A stretch of DNA of 64,000 nt from Bacillus sp. FSL H8-0547 (GTDB lineage Bacteria; Bacillota; Bacilli; Bacillales; Bacillaceae): contig JBBODD010000001.1 in assembly GCA_038002745.1 (NCBI GenBank), positions 1,116,001 to 1,180,000 of the forward strand, read 5' to 3'. A program made the position numbers and the translations under genes. Below, piece after piece: positions 12,683-20,694 of the stretch (within the stretch, counting starts at the first letter, position 1; each line of letters starts with the position of its first letter). Under the pieces are notes generated by a model. The model had not been told where the DNA came from and made no database searches. It saw only the letters and a list, made by a program, of their open reading frames with translations.

Positions 12683-13540
12683 TTAAAGACGGGCTTGCAG
12701 GAACTGTTTAATTAAACTAGCGCTTGTTTTTAAATCTTCTTCTAATGGGAAATGGCCAGTATTCAATAAATGCACTTCACAATCATCAAGATCCCTCTGA
12801 AATGCCAAAGCTCCTTCAGGGCCGAAAAACATGTCATTTTTACCCCATATAGCGAGTGTAGGCGGCTGGTATGTTCTGAAGAATTCATGCCAGTTTGAAT
12901 ACTGTTTTACGTTGTTTCTATAGTCGTATTGCAAAGCAAGCTGTATCTCGTCATTTCCGGGACGATCCAAAACAAACTGATCCATATTCCAAGCGTCCGG
13001 ACTAATATGTTCAGGGTTACGAGTACCGTTTGTATATTGATATTTTGTAAAGTCTGCAGATAAAAGGAATCTAATGTTATTCTCATTGTCCTTATTAGGA
13101 TTTTCCCAGTATGTGCGCACAGGATCCCAAGCTGACATTAAACCCTCCTCATAAGCATTTCCGTTTTGGGTTACTATGGCCTGAATACGCTCAGGGTGTT
13201 CGCATGCCAGCCTGAACCCTACTGGAGCACCATAATCATGTACGTAAATACTAAATTTCTCTAAGTTTAATTGCTCGACAAACTCATTAATGAGAAGGGC
13301 ATAGTTACTAAATGTGTATTCGAATTCATTTATTTCTGGCTGATCGCTATTCCCAAAACCCGGATAATCTGGTGCCACAACATGAAATTCCTCCATTAAT
13401 TCCGGTATTAAATTTCTAAACATATGCGAAGAGGAAGGAAAACCATGAAGCAGCAAAATTGTTGGATTTTCCTTTTGACCAGCTTCTCGATAGAAGATAT
13501 CTACGCCCTTGATACTAATAGTTTTGTGATTCACCAACAT
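12683..13540 (-). CDS. Alpha/beta hydrolase with Asp nucleophile (epoxide hydrolase/dehalogenase type)
   Basis: A 285-residue alpha/beta-hydrolase. The oxyanion motif is HGFPSSSH. The nucleophile elbow reads VHDYGAPVG, with Asp102 where lipases have Ser, as in epoxide hydrolases and haloalkane dehalogenases. The remaining triad members are visible: Asp236 in WGKNDMFFG and His263 in NTGHFPLEED. A cap domain occupies about residues 135-215. It diverges from the CGNR-type regulator gene at 13735 across a promoter region with repeated TTATAA motifs, so that regulator probably controls it. The substrate is unknown; calling it a dehalogenase would overreach. Confidence 0.85.
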   Translation of the reverse strand: MLVNHKTISIKGVDIFYREAGQKENPTILLLHGFPSSSHMFRNLIPELMEEFHVVAPDYPGFGNSDQPEINEFEYTFSNYALLINEFVEQLNLEKFSIYVHDYGAPVGFRLACEHPERIQAIVTQNGNAYEEGLMSAWDPVRTYWENPNKDNENNIRFLLSADFTKYQYTNGTRNPEHISPDAWNMDQFVLDRPGNDEIQLALQYDYRNNVKQYSNWHEFFRTYQPPTLAIWGKNDMFFGPEGALAFQRDLDDCEVHLLNTGHFPLEEDLKTSASLIKQFLQARL

Positions 13541-13652
13541 ATTACCACCTCATAAATTAGTATTTTTAACTCCTAAAAAGGCCAATCGAATTTAGTTCAA
13601 ACTATTGACGAACTTTGAAATCCGAATATGTAACCATTAAAAATAATTTTAG

Positions 13653-13715
13653 AAGTTATAACTTAAATTATATCACACTTTATAACTTGTCAAATTATTT
13701 TTAGTGGTTATAATT
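13653..13715 (+). promoter_or_regulatory. Regulator promoter and repeated operator-like palindromes
   Basis: The regulator gene has -35 TTGTCA (13687-13692) and -10 TATAAT (13709-13714) with a 16-bp spacer. Three TTATAA-centred motifs lie here: the perfect palindrome AAGTTATAACTT (13653-13664), CTTTATAACTTG (about 13678-13689) and GGTTATAATT (13706-13715). The last one covers the -10 box. They are candidate autoregulatory sites. Confidence 0.6.
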
Positions 13716-13734
13716 ATATTGAGGTGAAAATTTA

Positions 13735-14319
13735 ATGGATAAATCAATAATCACTTTAGGTGGGGCTTTATGGATAAACCTTGTCAATACAACTTACATC
13801 TCTAATAAACAAGAGATTGACATCTTAGCTAATGCATCAAGTGCGCTTCAATGGATGAAGGAAAATAATCTATTGCGTGAGTCTGATGTATTAGCTTTAG
13901 AAAAAAAGGAATTACTGGATTCTTTAATTGTTGAACTTCAGTCAATCCGTACTCTTTGTAACACCATATTGTCTGAGATCGACCAAAGAGGAGAGATTTC
14001 CCTTAATACAACCAATAGAATAAAAAAAGCTGTCGAAAAGCTTCAAGTCAGCCTAACCATTCATTCAGAAAGTGAAAAATTGAAGATGACACTCGAAGGG
14101 GAAACAGTTGAAGATCACGTAATGTACAACATTATTGATTCAATGATGAATACTTTTGAAAACACCTCTCTCGGGCGTATTCGGAAGTGTAATCATGAAG
14201 AATGCAAACTCTATTTCGTCGATACATCTAAAGCAGGAAAGAGACGTTGGTGTAGTATGGAGTTGTGCGGAAACCGCAAAAAAGCAGCCGGATTTTATTC
14301 GAAGAAAAAGAAATCCTAG
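13735..14319 (+). CDS. CGNR zinc-finger / ABATE-domain regulator
   Basis: A 194-residue protein with an N-terminal ABATE (putative stress-induced regulator) domain starting LGGALWINLVNT, and a C-terminal CGNR zinc finger: CNHEECKLYFVDTS followed by RRWCSMELCGNRKKA. The Cys pairs bind zinc and the CGNR segment is proposed to contact DNA (family knowledge). The ATG follows GAGGTGA. It is divergent from the hydrolase gene, a common arrangement for a local regulator and its target. The effector is unknown. Confidence 0.85.
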   Translation: MDKSIITLGGALWINLVNTTYISNKQEIDILANASSALQWMKENNLLRESDVLALEKKELLDSLIVELQSIRTLCNTILSEIDQRGEISLNTTNRIKKAVEKLQVSLTIHSESEKLKMTLEGETVEDHVMYNIIDSMMNTFENTSLGRIRKCNHEECKLYFVDTSKAGKRRWCSMELCGNRKKAAGFYSKKKKS

Positions 14320-14420
14320 AAGCCTTTTATGATTGACGCTTTAAAACATAAAGAGACTTCCGATAAGTTGTCCGAAATCCCTTACATTTGTGCTATATTG
14401 GTAATTAGGAGGTCGGAATA

Positions 14421-14774
14421 ATGGCACTGAAATATTCAAGCAAGATTAATAAAATCCGCACGTTCGCGCTCAGTCTCATCTTTATTGGCTTTTTCATTAT
14501 GTATATCGGCATCTTCTTTAGAACATCTCCGATCATTATGACCATCTTCATGATGCTCGGATTATTATCAATAGTAGGAAGCACGGTTGTGTATTTCTGG
14601 ATCGGCATGCTTTCCACTAAAGCCGTCCAGGTCACTTGCCCGTCCTGCGGGAAGACCACGAAGATTCTTGGAAGAGTGGATATGTGCATGTACTGCAATG
14701 AGCCGCTGACACTTGATCCGAACCTTGAAGGCAAAGACTTTGACGAAAAATACAACCGGAAGACAGTAGAATAA
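14421..14774 (+). CDS. ygzB: YgzB, membrane protein with zinc ribbon
   Basis: A 117-residue protein with two hydrophobic segments (about residues 13-33 and 38-60), then a zinc-ribbon-like pair CPSCGKTTK and CMYCNEPL. Length and layout match B. subtilis YgzB, which is also next to perR. ATG after TAGGAGGTCGG. Function unknown. Confidence 0.85.
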   Translation: MALKYSSKINKIRTFALSLIFIGFFIMYIGIFFRTSPIIMTIFMMLGLLSIVGSTVVYFWIGMLSTKAVQVTCPSCGKTTKILGRVDMCMYCNEPLTLDPNLEGKDFDEKYNRKTVE

Positions 14775-14787
14775 AAAGCTTTACACA

Positions 14788-14818
14788 CAAAAGCGGAGAG
14801 CGACAGCCCTCCGCTTTT
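14788..14818 (+). terminator. Terminator of ygzB
   Basis: AAAGCGGAG and CTCCGCTTT form the stem, followed by TTA-rich sequence. Confidence 0.75.
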
Positions 14819-14831
14819 ATTCGTATATAAA

Positions 14832-14863
14832 GAAAAAACTGAATGCCGCTTGCAGCATTCAGT
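14832..14863 (-). terminator. Terminator of perR
   Basis: ACTGAATGC and GCATTCAGT form a 9-bp stem with a short loop; on the minus strand the stem is followed by six T. Confidence 0.85.
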
Positions 14864-14867
14864 ACGA

Positions 14868-15305
14868 TTAATGGGTTTCTTTATTTTCGCAGGTTCCGCA
14901 CACGCCGTATATTTCCATACGGTGGTGGCTGACTTTAAAGCCTGTCACGTGAGAAGCAAGGTGTTCTACCTCGTCCAGTCCCGGATAATGAAAATCTACG
15001 ATCTTGCCGCATTTTTCGCAGATTACGTGGTAGTGCTCTGTTGTAACGAAATCAAATCTGCTAGAGGCATCTCCGTAGGTAAGCTCCTTCACAAGGCCAA
15101 CTTCCCTGAAGACACGAAGGTTGTTATAGACAGTCGCAACGCTCATGTTCGGAAATTTGCTTTCGAGGGATTTATAGATATCATCTGCCGTAGGGTGAGT
15201 CATTGATTGGATAAGATATTCTAAAATGGCATGCCGCTGGGGTGTGATTCTTACTCCAGTCTGCTTCAGCGTGTCAAGGGCTTCTTTCAACTGATGGTCT
15301 GACAT
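14868..15305 (-). CDS. perR: Peroxide-responsive repressor PerR
   Basis: A 145-residue Fur-family regulator. Metal-site residues match B. subtilis PerR numbering: His37, Asp85, His91, His93 and Asp104 form the regulatory Fe/Mn site, and Cys96, Cys99, Cys136 and Cys139 the structural zinc site. Iron-catalysed oxidation of His37 or His91 inactivates PerR (established for B. subtilis). A Per box in its own upstream region suggests autoregulation. The bcp gene lies close by, consistent with peroxide defence. Confidence 0.97.
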   Translation of the reverse strand: MSDHQLKEALDTLKQTGVRITPQRHAILEYLIQSMTHPTADDIYKSLESKFPNMSVATVYNNLRVFREVGLVKELTYGDASSRFDFVTTEHYHVICEKCGKIVDFHYPGLDEVEHLASHVTGFKVSHHRMEIYGVCGTCENKETH

Positions 15306-15341
15306 CCGCTATGCACCTCTTTTCTGAAAAACATTCTTACT

Positions 15342-15356
15342 TTATAATATTTATAA
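15342..15356. promoter_or_regulatory. perR: Per box upstream of perR
   Basis: TTATAATATTTATAA matches the Per-box consensus TTATAATNATTATAA with one mismatch and lies 37 bases upstream of the perR start. Confidence 0.85.
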
Positions 15357-15421
15357 TTAGTGTACAGTGTGCCTGGGACTTTTGTCAATCAGATGCCCCG
15401 GGAATTCCTTTAAAAGATGGC

Positions 15422-16375
15422 TTAGTATTCCTTCTCTAAATCGATCGGGTTTTCAAACGCTGATGGGGCACCGTCCAGGTAGCTCCTTAAATTCTGCTTG
15501 AAAATCTCCATTGCTCTTGGCAGGTAGTTCTTCGTAATCCCTGACAAATGAGGCGTAACCGTCACCTTCTCCATTTCCCAGAACGGATGATCTTCTCTAA
15601 GCGGCTCTTCTTCAAACACATCTAGTACAGCATGCTGCAGGGAACCTTCATTAAGGGCTGTGATCAAATCCGCTTCCACAACGGCATCCCCGCGCCCAAT
15701 GTTGATGAAAACCGCCTCCTTCTTCATCTGCCTGAAAGCATCCAGGTTCAGGATATGCCTTGTCTCTTTTGTGCTCGGAAGGACCGAAACAGCAAAATCC
15801 GCTTCCTGAAGACCCCGGTGCATCTCCTCAAACGTCAGAATCTCATCAAAGTAGTCCACCGGCTTCCCGGAGCGGTTCATTCCGACTGCTGTCATGCCAA
15901 AAGCCTTAGCAAGCCTCGCTATTTCCGTGCCTATTGCTCCCGCTCCCAGAACAAAAATGGTACTTCCGTGAATTTCATGCATCACGACTCTCCGGTCCCA
16001 CTTCCGTTTTTGCTGATTTTCAGAAAGCTTAGCGGCGTCTCTTGAGATTTGCAGCATCATTGATAGTGTATATTCAGCCATCGGGATCTTATGTACACCT
16101 TTAGCATTTGTTACAAGAATTTTTTTATCACGCAATGCTTCAAACGGCATCCTGTCCATTCCGGCAGATGCGACCATGATCCATTTCAGGGACGACGCCC
16201 CTTCAATGATTTCAGCCGTCAAATCCTCCCCGTAGGTTAAAATCACTTCGGCATTGTGCAGTTCATCCCCAGCTTCTTCTATTTTGTTGTCAAAGCTGAA
16301 CTCTGCTTCAGGAAATCCTTTTAACAAGTCTTCTTTCATATGTACAGGCAATTTCACTGTAGAAAATACGTTCAC
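15422..16375 (-). CDS. D-2-hydroxyacid dehydrogenase (NAD-binding)
   Basis: A 317-residue D-isomer-specific 2-hydroxyacid dehydrogenase. The Rossmann motif reads VLGAGAIGTEIARLAKAFG. The catalytic Arg lies in INIGRGDAVVE, the Glu in VFEEEPL and the His in TPHLSG, so all three residues are present. The start is GTG, preceded by a GGGGGATAA ribosome site. A terminator separates it from bcp upstream. The substrate is unknown; glyoxylate/hydroxypyruvate-type and 3-phosphoglycerate-type enzymes share this pattern, and the absence of an ACT domain argues against SerA. Confidence 0.85.
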   Translation of the reverse strand: MNVFSTVKLPVHMKEDLLKGFPEAEFSFDNKIEEAGDELHNAEVILTYGEDLTAEIIEGASSLKWIMVASAGMDRMPFEALRDKKILVTNAKGVHKIPMAEYTLSMMLQISRDAAKLSENQQKRKWDRRVVMHEIHGSTIFVLGAGAIGTEIARLAKAFGMTAVGMNRSGKPVDYFDEILTFEEMHRGLQEADFAVSVLPSTKETRHILNLDAFRQMKKEAVFINIGRGDAVVEADLITALNEGSLQHAVLDVFEEEPLREDHPFWEMEKVTVTPHLSGITKNYLPRAMEIFKQNLRSYLDGAPSAFENPIDLEKEY

Positions 16376-16407
16376 TGTTTATCCCCCTTTTTTGTTAGTT
16401 TACCAAA

Positions 16408-16442
16408 AATAAAAAGCGTGCAGGAATCTGAATTCCTGCACG
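16408..16442 (-). terminator. Terminator of bcp
   Basis: CGTGCAGGAAT and ATTCCTGCACG form an 11-bp stem, followed on the minus strand by CTTTTTATTTTT. Confidence 0.9.
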
Positions 16443-16528
16443 TACAATGCGCTAACGAATGAGGAGGTTATGCCTTCCATACAGCATACTCACGGATGAA
16501 TGGTTCTGTCTGGACGTTTGCCTCATGT

Positions 16529-16996
16529 TCACATATTTTCTTTTATATACTGCAGCGCTTCTTCTACATGTCCCTTTACTTTCACTTTTCTCCATTCTTT
16601 GGCGATCTCGCCGTCTTTGTTAATGATGAAAGTGGAGCGCTCGATTCCCATGTATTCTTTGCCGAAGTTTTTCTTAAGCTTCCACACTCCGAATTTTTCT
16701 GCTGCCTCATGTTCTTCATCAACAAGAAGGAGAAACGGAAGGTCGTATTTTTCCTTGAATTTTTCGTGACGGCTTTGCGGATCCGTGCTTACGCCAAGAA
16801 TGACGGCATCCACTTCTTCAAAGCTTTTATGCTGGTCTCTGAAATCACACGCCTGAGTCGTGCACCCCGGCGTCATATCTTTTGGATAAAAATAAAGGAC
16901 TACGTTTTTCCCTCTGAAGTCAGACAGCTTCACTTTTTCCCCAGTATCTGCTGTCAGTTCAAAATCAGGAGCCATTTGGCCGGCTTCGATTGTCAT
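16529..16996 (-). CDS. bcp: Thioredoxin-dependent peroxiredoxin Bcp
   Basis: A 155-residue atypical 2-Cys peroxiredoxin (PrxQ/BCP). The motif DMTPGCTTQACDFRD carries the peroxidatic Cys45 and the resolving Cys50, five residues apart on the same helix. It reduces hydrogen peroxide and organic hydroperoxides using thioredoxin (family knowledge). It corresponds to YgaF of B. subtilis, in the same place near perR. ATG after GGAGGATGA. I see no Per box directly upstream. Confidence 0.93.
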   Translation of the reverse strand: MTIEAGQMAPDFELTADTGEKVKLSDFRGKNVVLYFYPKDMTPGCTTQACDFRDQHKSFEEVDAVILGVSTDPQSRHEKFKEKYDLPFLLLVDEEHEAAEKFGVWKLKKNFGKEYMGIERSTFIINKDGEIAKEWRKVKVKGHVEEALQYIKENM

Positions 16997-17059
16997 CGTA
17001 TCATCCTCCGCTAAAATAGGTTTACTAAAAGATTACCCAATTCAGCGGCAGGATACAAC

Positions 17060-17503
17060 TTATGACACTTTATCCATGCCCCATACGGTTCTTGCTACAA
17101 ACACCGCCGGAAGCACATAGCCGATCAGCGCCTCAAGCACGGCAAGCAGGCGGCCGAACCCGATGGGCACAACATCCCCGTATCCCAGGGAAAACAGCGT
17201 CACCGCACTGAAATATAAGCATGTATGCAGCCGCTCAAGGTACGTCCCTTCCAATATCACCCCATTGTCCACCAGCACCACAAAGCCGCTAGCGTCAAGG
17301 ATCAGGTACATCATACTGAAACCAATCAATATGGAAAGATACAGAAAGATCACGATCAGCAGGGTGTCAATGGAGAGAAAATTCCTTCTCGAAAATGTCC
17401 GGATGAAAATGTTGAAGCTCATCAGCAGGCACAGCGTTACAGCTACCGCAAAAAGCCCTCCCATGTATGCAGCACCCCATGTCCAAAACAGGTAATGATA
17501 CAA
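17060..17503 (-). CDS. Two-TM potassium-channel-type protein
   Basis: A 147-residue membrane protein with about four hydrophobic segments. A pore-loop signature of the ion_trans_2 family is present: TLFSLGYGDVVP, where GYGD is the K+ selectivity filter. No RCK/TrkA-N regulatory domain follows. It lies 40 bases after modB on the same strand, so it may be co-transcribed with modAB. The start is uncertain: the frame begins with TTG at 17503 without a clear ribosome site; an ATG 13 codons later is an alternative. Confidence 0.75.
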   Translation of the reverse strand: MYHYLFWTWGAAYMGGLFAVAVTLCLLMSFNIFIRTFSRRNFLSIDTLLIVIFLYLSILIGFSMMYLILDASGFVVLVDNGVILEGTYLERLHTCLYFSAVTLFSLGYGDVVPIGFGRLLAVLEALIGYVLPAVFVARTVWGMDKVS

Positions 17504-17543
17504 TATATACAGGAAGGCTTTGTTTATTCGGCCTGTCTGAAAA

Positions 17544-18206
17544 TTACGGCTGTCTCTTGAGCATCTGGACGAAAAACAACAGGCTGAAAGACAGCAAGAT
17601 CAGGATTCCCGTTAAAAGCCATGCAAGGTTCATATCACCTGAGTCCATGGCAATATAAATAGCCGTTGCCGCCGTCTGGGTCTGACCGGGGATATTGCCC
17701 GCAAACATCAGACTTGCCCCGAATTCCCCAAGGGCTCTTGTAAAAGAAAGCACCACTCCGGTTATGAGAGACGGAACGGCAAGAGGCAGCGTAATGTGCA
17801 GAAACGTCTGCATCCCTCCTGCCCCGTCCACCCTGGATGCATCCTCAATTTCCCTGTCCACCATCTGAAAACCATGCTTTGCCGCCTGATACATAAGAGG
17901 AAAAGATACCACTCCTGCAGCGATGACAGCGGCCCACCGGGTAAAAATAACCGGAGATCCCATGACCTGCTCGATCAGCCTCCCTGCCGGACTGTTCACC
18001 CCAAAAATGACAATCAGCAAAAATCCAACAACTGTAGGCGGAAGAACAAGAGGAAGCATTAAGAAGGTTTCAAGGAGCGTCTTACCCTTGAACGAAGCTC
18101 TCGCCATCAGTCTCCCAGCGAATATCCCGGCTCCAGCCACAAAGATAGTTGAAATCACTGCAACCTGGACGGACAGCAGAACCGGCCCGCTTGCATCAGT
18201 CCACAT
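17544..18206 (-). CDS. modB: Molybdate ABC transporter permease ModB
   Basis: A 220-residue permease with five to six membrane segments. The EAA-type loop reads EIEDASRVDGAGGMQTFLHI, and the ALGEFGASLMFAGN segment is typical of ModB/CysT-type oxyanion permeases. The ATG at 18206 overlaps the end of modA (ATGTGGACTGA) and has AGGTGA upstream; the frame could extend to 18233 but without a ribosome site. No modC ATPase is in the window. Confidence 0.9.
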   Translation of the reverse strand: MWTDASGPVLLSVQVAVISTIFVAGAGIFAGRLMARASFKGKTLLETFLMLPLVLPPTVVGFLLIVIFGVNSPAGRLIEQVMGSPVIFTRWAAVIAAGVVSFPLMYQAAKHGFQMVDREIEDASRVDGAGGMQTFLHITLPLAVPSLITGVVLSFTRALGEFGASLMFAGNIPGQTQTAATAIYIAMDSGDMNLAWLLTGILILLSFSLLFFVQMLKRQP

Positions 18207-18966
18207 GTTCGTCACCTGCAGGCAAAACAGCAAATCCGTACTTTTTAAATACCTGCTTTGCCCTGTCTGTTTTTAAAAAATCATAAAAGGCTTCTGCTTC
18301 TTTCGGATGCTTCGTTCTCTCCAGAACACCTGCCGGATAGACAATATCCCCATAAGAATCAGGATCGATGCTTTCCTGCTTCACTTTTTTGGACTGCAGG
18401 GCATCTGTCCTGTAGACAATTCCCGCATCGACGTTTCCTGTCTCTATATATGAAAGAACCTGCCTGACGTCCTTTGCAAAGATGGTTTTCGCTTCCACCA
18501 TGTTCCATATACCGTGATATTCAAGTGCTTCTTTTGCATAAGCTCCCGCAGGCACAGTTTCAGGAATGCCGATTGATATTTTCCTTGCCTCGGGCAAGTC
18601 CTTAAACTGCAGGCCGCCGCCGGCTGTAACCATAACAAGTTCATTCCCCAGATAGTCCATTTGATGCGATGCGCTTATGTATCCTTTTTTGCTCAGCTCC
18701 GTGAAAAATGGTTTGGAAGCCGATATCAGCAGATCTGCGGGAGCACCCTGTTCGATCTGCTTCTGAAGGGAACCGGTTGAGCCGAAGTTTATTCGCACTT
18801 CAATAGAAGGATTTTCCTTTTCAAACTGTATTTTTACCTCCTGAAGAGATTCCTTCAGGCTTGCTGCAGCCGAAATAAGCAGCACGGTTTTCTTTTCGGA
18901 GGGTGCCTGTCCCCCGCAGGCGGCAAGAACAAGACATAGTAAGAGTAAGAGATAGTTTCTGTGCAC
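18196..18966 (-). CDS. modA: Molybdate-binding lipoprotein ModA
   Basis: A 256-residue periplasmic-type binding protein anchored as a lipoprotein (lipobox LAAC, Cys17). Oxyanion-binding signatures of ModA are clear: SAAASLKES, FGSTGSLQKQIEQGAPAD and the ISASKPF segment. GTG start after AAAGGATGG. Translationally coupled to modB. It probably binds molybdate; tungstate is possible, since sequence alone does not separate the two. Confidence 0.9.
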   Translation of the reverse strand: MHRNYLLLLLCLVLAACGGQAPSEKKTVLLISAAASLKESLQEVKIQFEKENPSIEVRINFGSTGSLQKQIEQGAPADLLISASKPFFTELSKKGYISASHQMDYLGNELVMVTAGGGLQFKDLPEARKISIGIPETVPAGAYAKEALEYHGIWNMVEAKTIFAKDVRQVLSYIETGNVDAGIVYRTDALQSKKVKQESIDPDSYGDIVYPAGVLERTKHPKEAEAFYDFLKTDRAKQVFKKYGFAVLPAGDEHVD

Positions 18967-19082
18967 AGGTGCCCATCCTTTTCATAGGTTCATTATTTCT
19001 ATTATACTAGTCTCATGTGACGTTTTTCATCTTATTTAAACGTGCTAGAATAGACAGCAGACTTATTTTTCAGGAGGATTCT

Positions 19083-20378
19083 ATGAATTTCACAAAATCT
19101 GAACAGCTTCATTCCGAAGCATTAGAACATGTTGTCGGCGGGGTGAACAGCCCATCCCGTTCGTATAAAGCGGTTGGCGGAGGGTCGCCGGTTGTGATGG
19201 AGAGAGCGAACGGAGCTTATTTCTGGGATGTGGACGGCAACAAATACATCGATTATCTTGCTGCGTATGGCCCGATCATCACAGGACATGCCCATCCGCA
19301 TATTACAAAAGCCATTCAAAAAGCGGCAGAAGACGGCGTACTTTACGGGACCCCTACTCCGCATGAAGTGAAATTTGCAAAAATGCTAAAAGAAGCCATG
19401 CCGGGCATGGACAAGGTCCGCTTTGTCAACTCAGGTACAGAAGCGGTCATGACGACCATCCGTGTAGCCCGCGCTTATACGGGACGCGACAAAATCATTA
19501 AATTCGCAGGCTGCTATCACGGACATTCCGACCTTGTGCTCGTGGCAGCAGGATCCGGTCCTTCCACCCTTGGCACCCCCGATTCGGCAGGCGTGCCGAA
19601 AAGCATTGCCAATGAAGTCATCACGGTGCCGTTTAATGATATCGAACCTTTTAAAGAAGCGCTTGATAAATGGGGAGATCAAATCGCCGCTGTGCTTGTT
19701 GAGCCGATCGTCGGCAATTTCGGGATTGTCGAGCCGCTGCCTGGATTCCTTCAAGCAGTAAACGACCTGACACACGATGCAGGAGCACTCGTCATCTATG
19801 ATGAAGTCATTACAGCCTTCCGCTTTATGTACGGAGGAGCGCAGGATCTGCTCGGCATTACTCCTGACCTTACTGCCCTCGGCAAAATCATCGGCGGAGG
19901 TCTTCCAATCGGTGCATACGGAGGCAAAAAAGAGATCATGGAACAGGTTGCCCCGCTTGGACCTGCTTATCAGGCGGGAACCATGGCCGGAAACCCTGCT
20001 TCCATTCTGTCCGGCATTGCCTGCCTTGAAGTTCTGAAGGAAGAAGGCGTCTATGAAAAGCTGGACAAACTTGGCCAGATGCTTGAAGAGGGCATCCGGA
20101 AGCATGCAGAAACCCACGGCATCCCGATTACGATGAACCGCTTAAAAGGAGCCCTCACCATCTACTTTACGACTGAGAAAGTAGTAAACTATGATCAAGC
20201 TGAAAAGACTGACGGCGAAATGTTCGCCAGGTTCTTTAAGCTGATGCTTCATGAAGGCATCAACCTTGCTCCGTCCAAATATGAAGCATGGTTCCTCACT
20301 ACAGCTCACACGGAAGAAGACATCGCACAGACACTTGCAGCAGTGGAGCGATCATTCAAACAATTAAAGACTGTATAA
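19083..20378 (+). CDS. gsaB: Glutamate-1-semialdehyde 2,1-aminomutase GsaB
   Basis: A 431-residue PLP enzyme that converts glutamate-1-semialdehyde to 5-aminolevulinate in haem synthesis. The PLP lysine is Lys268 in [25 protein letters not shown] and YHGHSD are the cofactor-phosphate and substrate regions. In Bacillus this is the second, hemL-like copy located beside bcp and perR. ATG at 19083 after AGGAGG; an in-frame extension to 19017 is not supported. Confidence 0.93.
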   Translation: MNFTKSEQLHSEALEHVVGGVNSPSRSYKAVGGGSPVVMERANGAYFWDVDGNKYIDYLAAYGPIITGHAHPHITKAIQKAAEDGVLYGTPTPHEVKFAKMLKEAMPGMDKVRFVNSGTEAVMTTIRVARAYTGRDKIIKFAGCYHGHSDLVLVAAGSGPSTLGTPDSAGVPKSIANEVITVPFNDIEPFKEALDKWGDQIAAVLVEPIVGNFGIVEPLPGFLQAVNDLTHDAGALVIYDEVITAFRFMYGGAQDLLGITPDLTALGKIIGGGLPIGAYGGKKEIMEQVAPLGPAYQAGTMAGNPASILSGIACLEVLKEEGVYEKLDKLGQMLEEGIRKHAETHGIPITMNRLKGALTIYFTTEKVVNYDQAEKTDGEMFARFFKLMLHEGINLAPSKYEAWFLTTAHTEEDIAQTLAAVERSFKQLKTV

Positions 20379-20392
20379 ATATACAATTTATT

Positions 20393-20422
20393 CAAACAGG
20401 GATTTTCCTCCCTGTTTTTTTC
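20393..20422 (+). terminator. Terminator of gsaB
   Basis: ACAGGGA and TCCCTGT form a stem followed by a T-run. Confidence 0.9.
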
Positions 20423-20530
20423 TTTTTTCGCACATGTTTGAAAACGTTTACAAATAAGCCATTCAACCTTTTGCATGAATATTTAAACTTTTCTGCTATG
20501 TATGCCCCCTTCAAAAAAATGCATAAATAA

Positions 20531-20559
20531 TTGAATTTTCACAATCTAAATGATATGAT
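20531..20559 (+). promoter_or_regulatory. Promoter of the glutamate synthase gene
   Basis: -35 TTGAAT (20531-20536) and -10 TATGAT (20554-20559) with a 17-bp spacer. It implies a 5' leader of about 125 bases before the ATG. Confidence 0.65.
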
Positions 20560-20640
20560 AAGTATTACATTTCTGAAAATTTTGTTATTAAATCTCACAA
20601 AGAAATCTATGTTTTTACATGATAGATTCATATTTTACCC

Positions 20641-20694
20641 GGGAGGTGAAGGCTATAAGCGGGAAACGAATTCCCCTTTCAAGCCGCTTTTATG
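20641..20694 (+). promoter_or_regulatory. Remote Shine-Dalgarno with hairpin before the start codon
   Basis: A strong Shine-Dalgarno, GGGAGGTGAAGG, lies at 20641-20652, about 40 bases before the ATG at 20692. Between them AAGCGG (20657-20662) pairs with CCGCTT (20684-20689), with an inner GAA/TTC pairing. Folding the hairpin out would leave about 9 unpaired bases between AGGTGA and ATG, close to ideal. No other start codon is in frame between the upstream stop and this ATG. Confidence 0.55.

Noticed and set aside
15342-15356. Fur box instead of Per box
   Set aside because: The site fits the Per consensus with one mismatch and lies before perR itself; a Fur box would need GATAAT-type hexamers.
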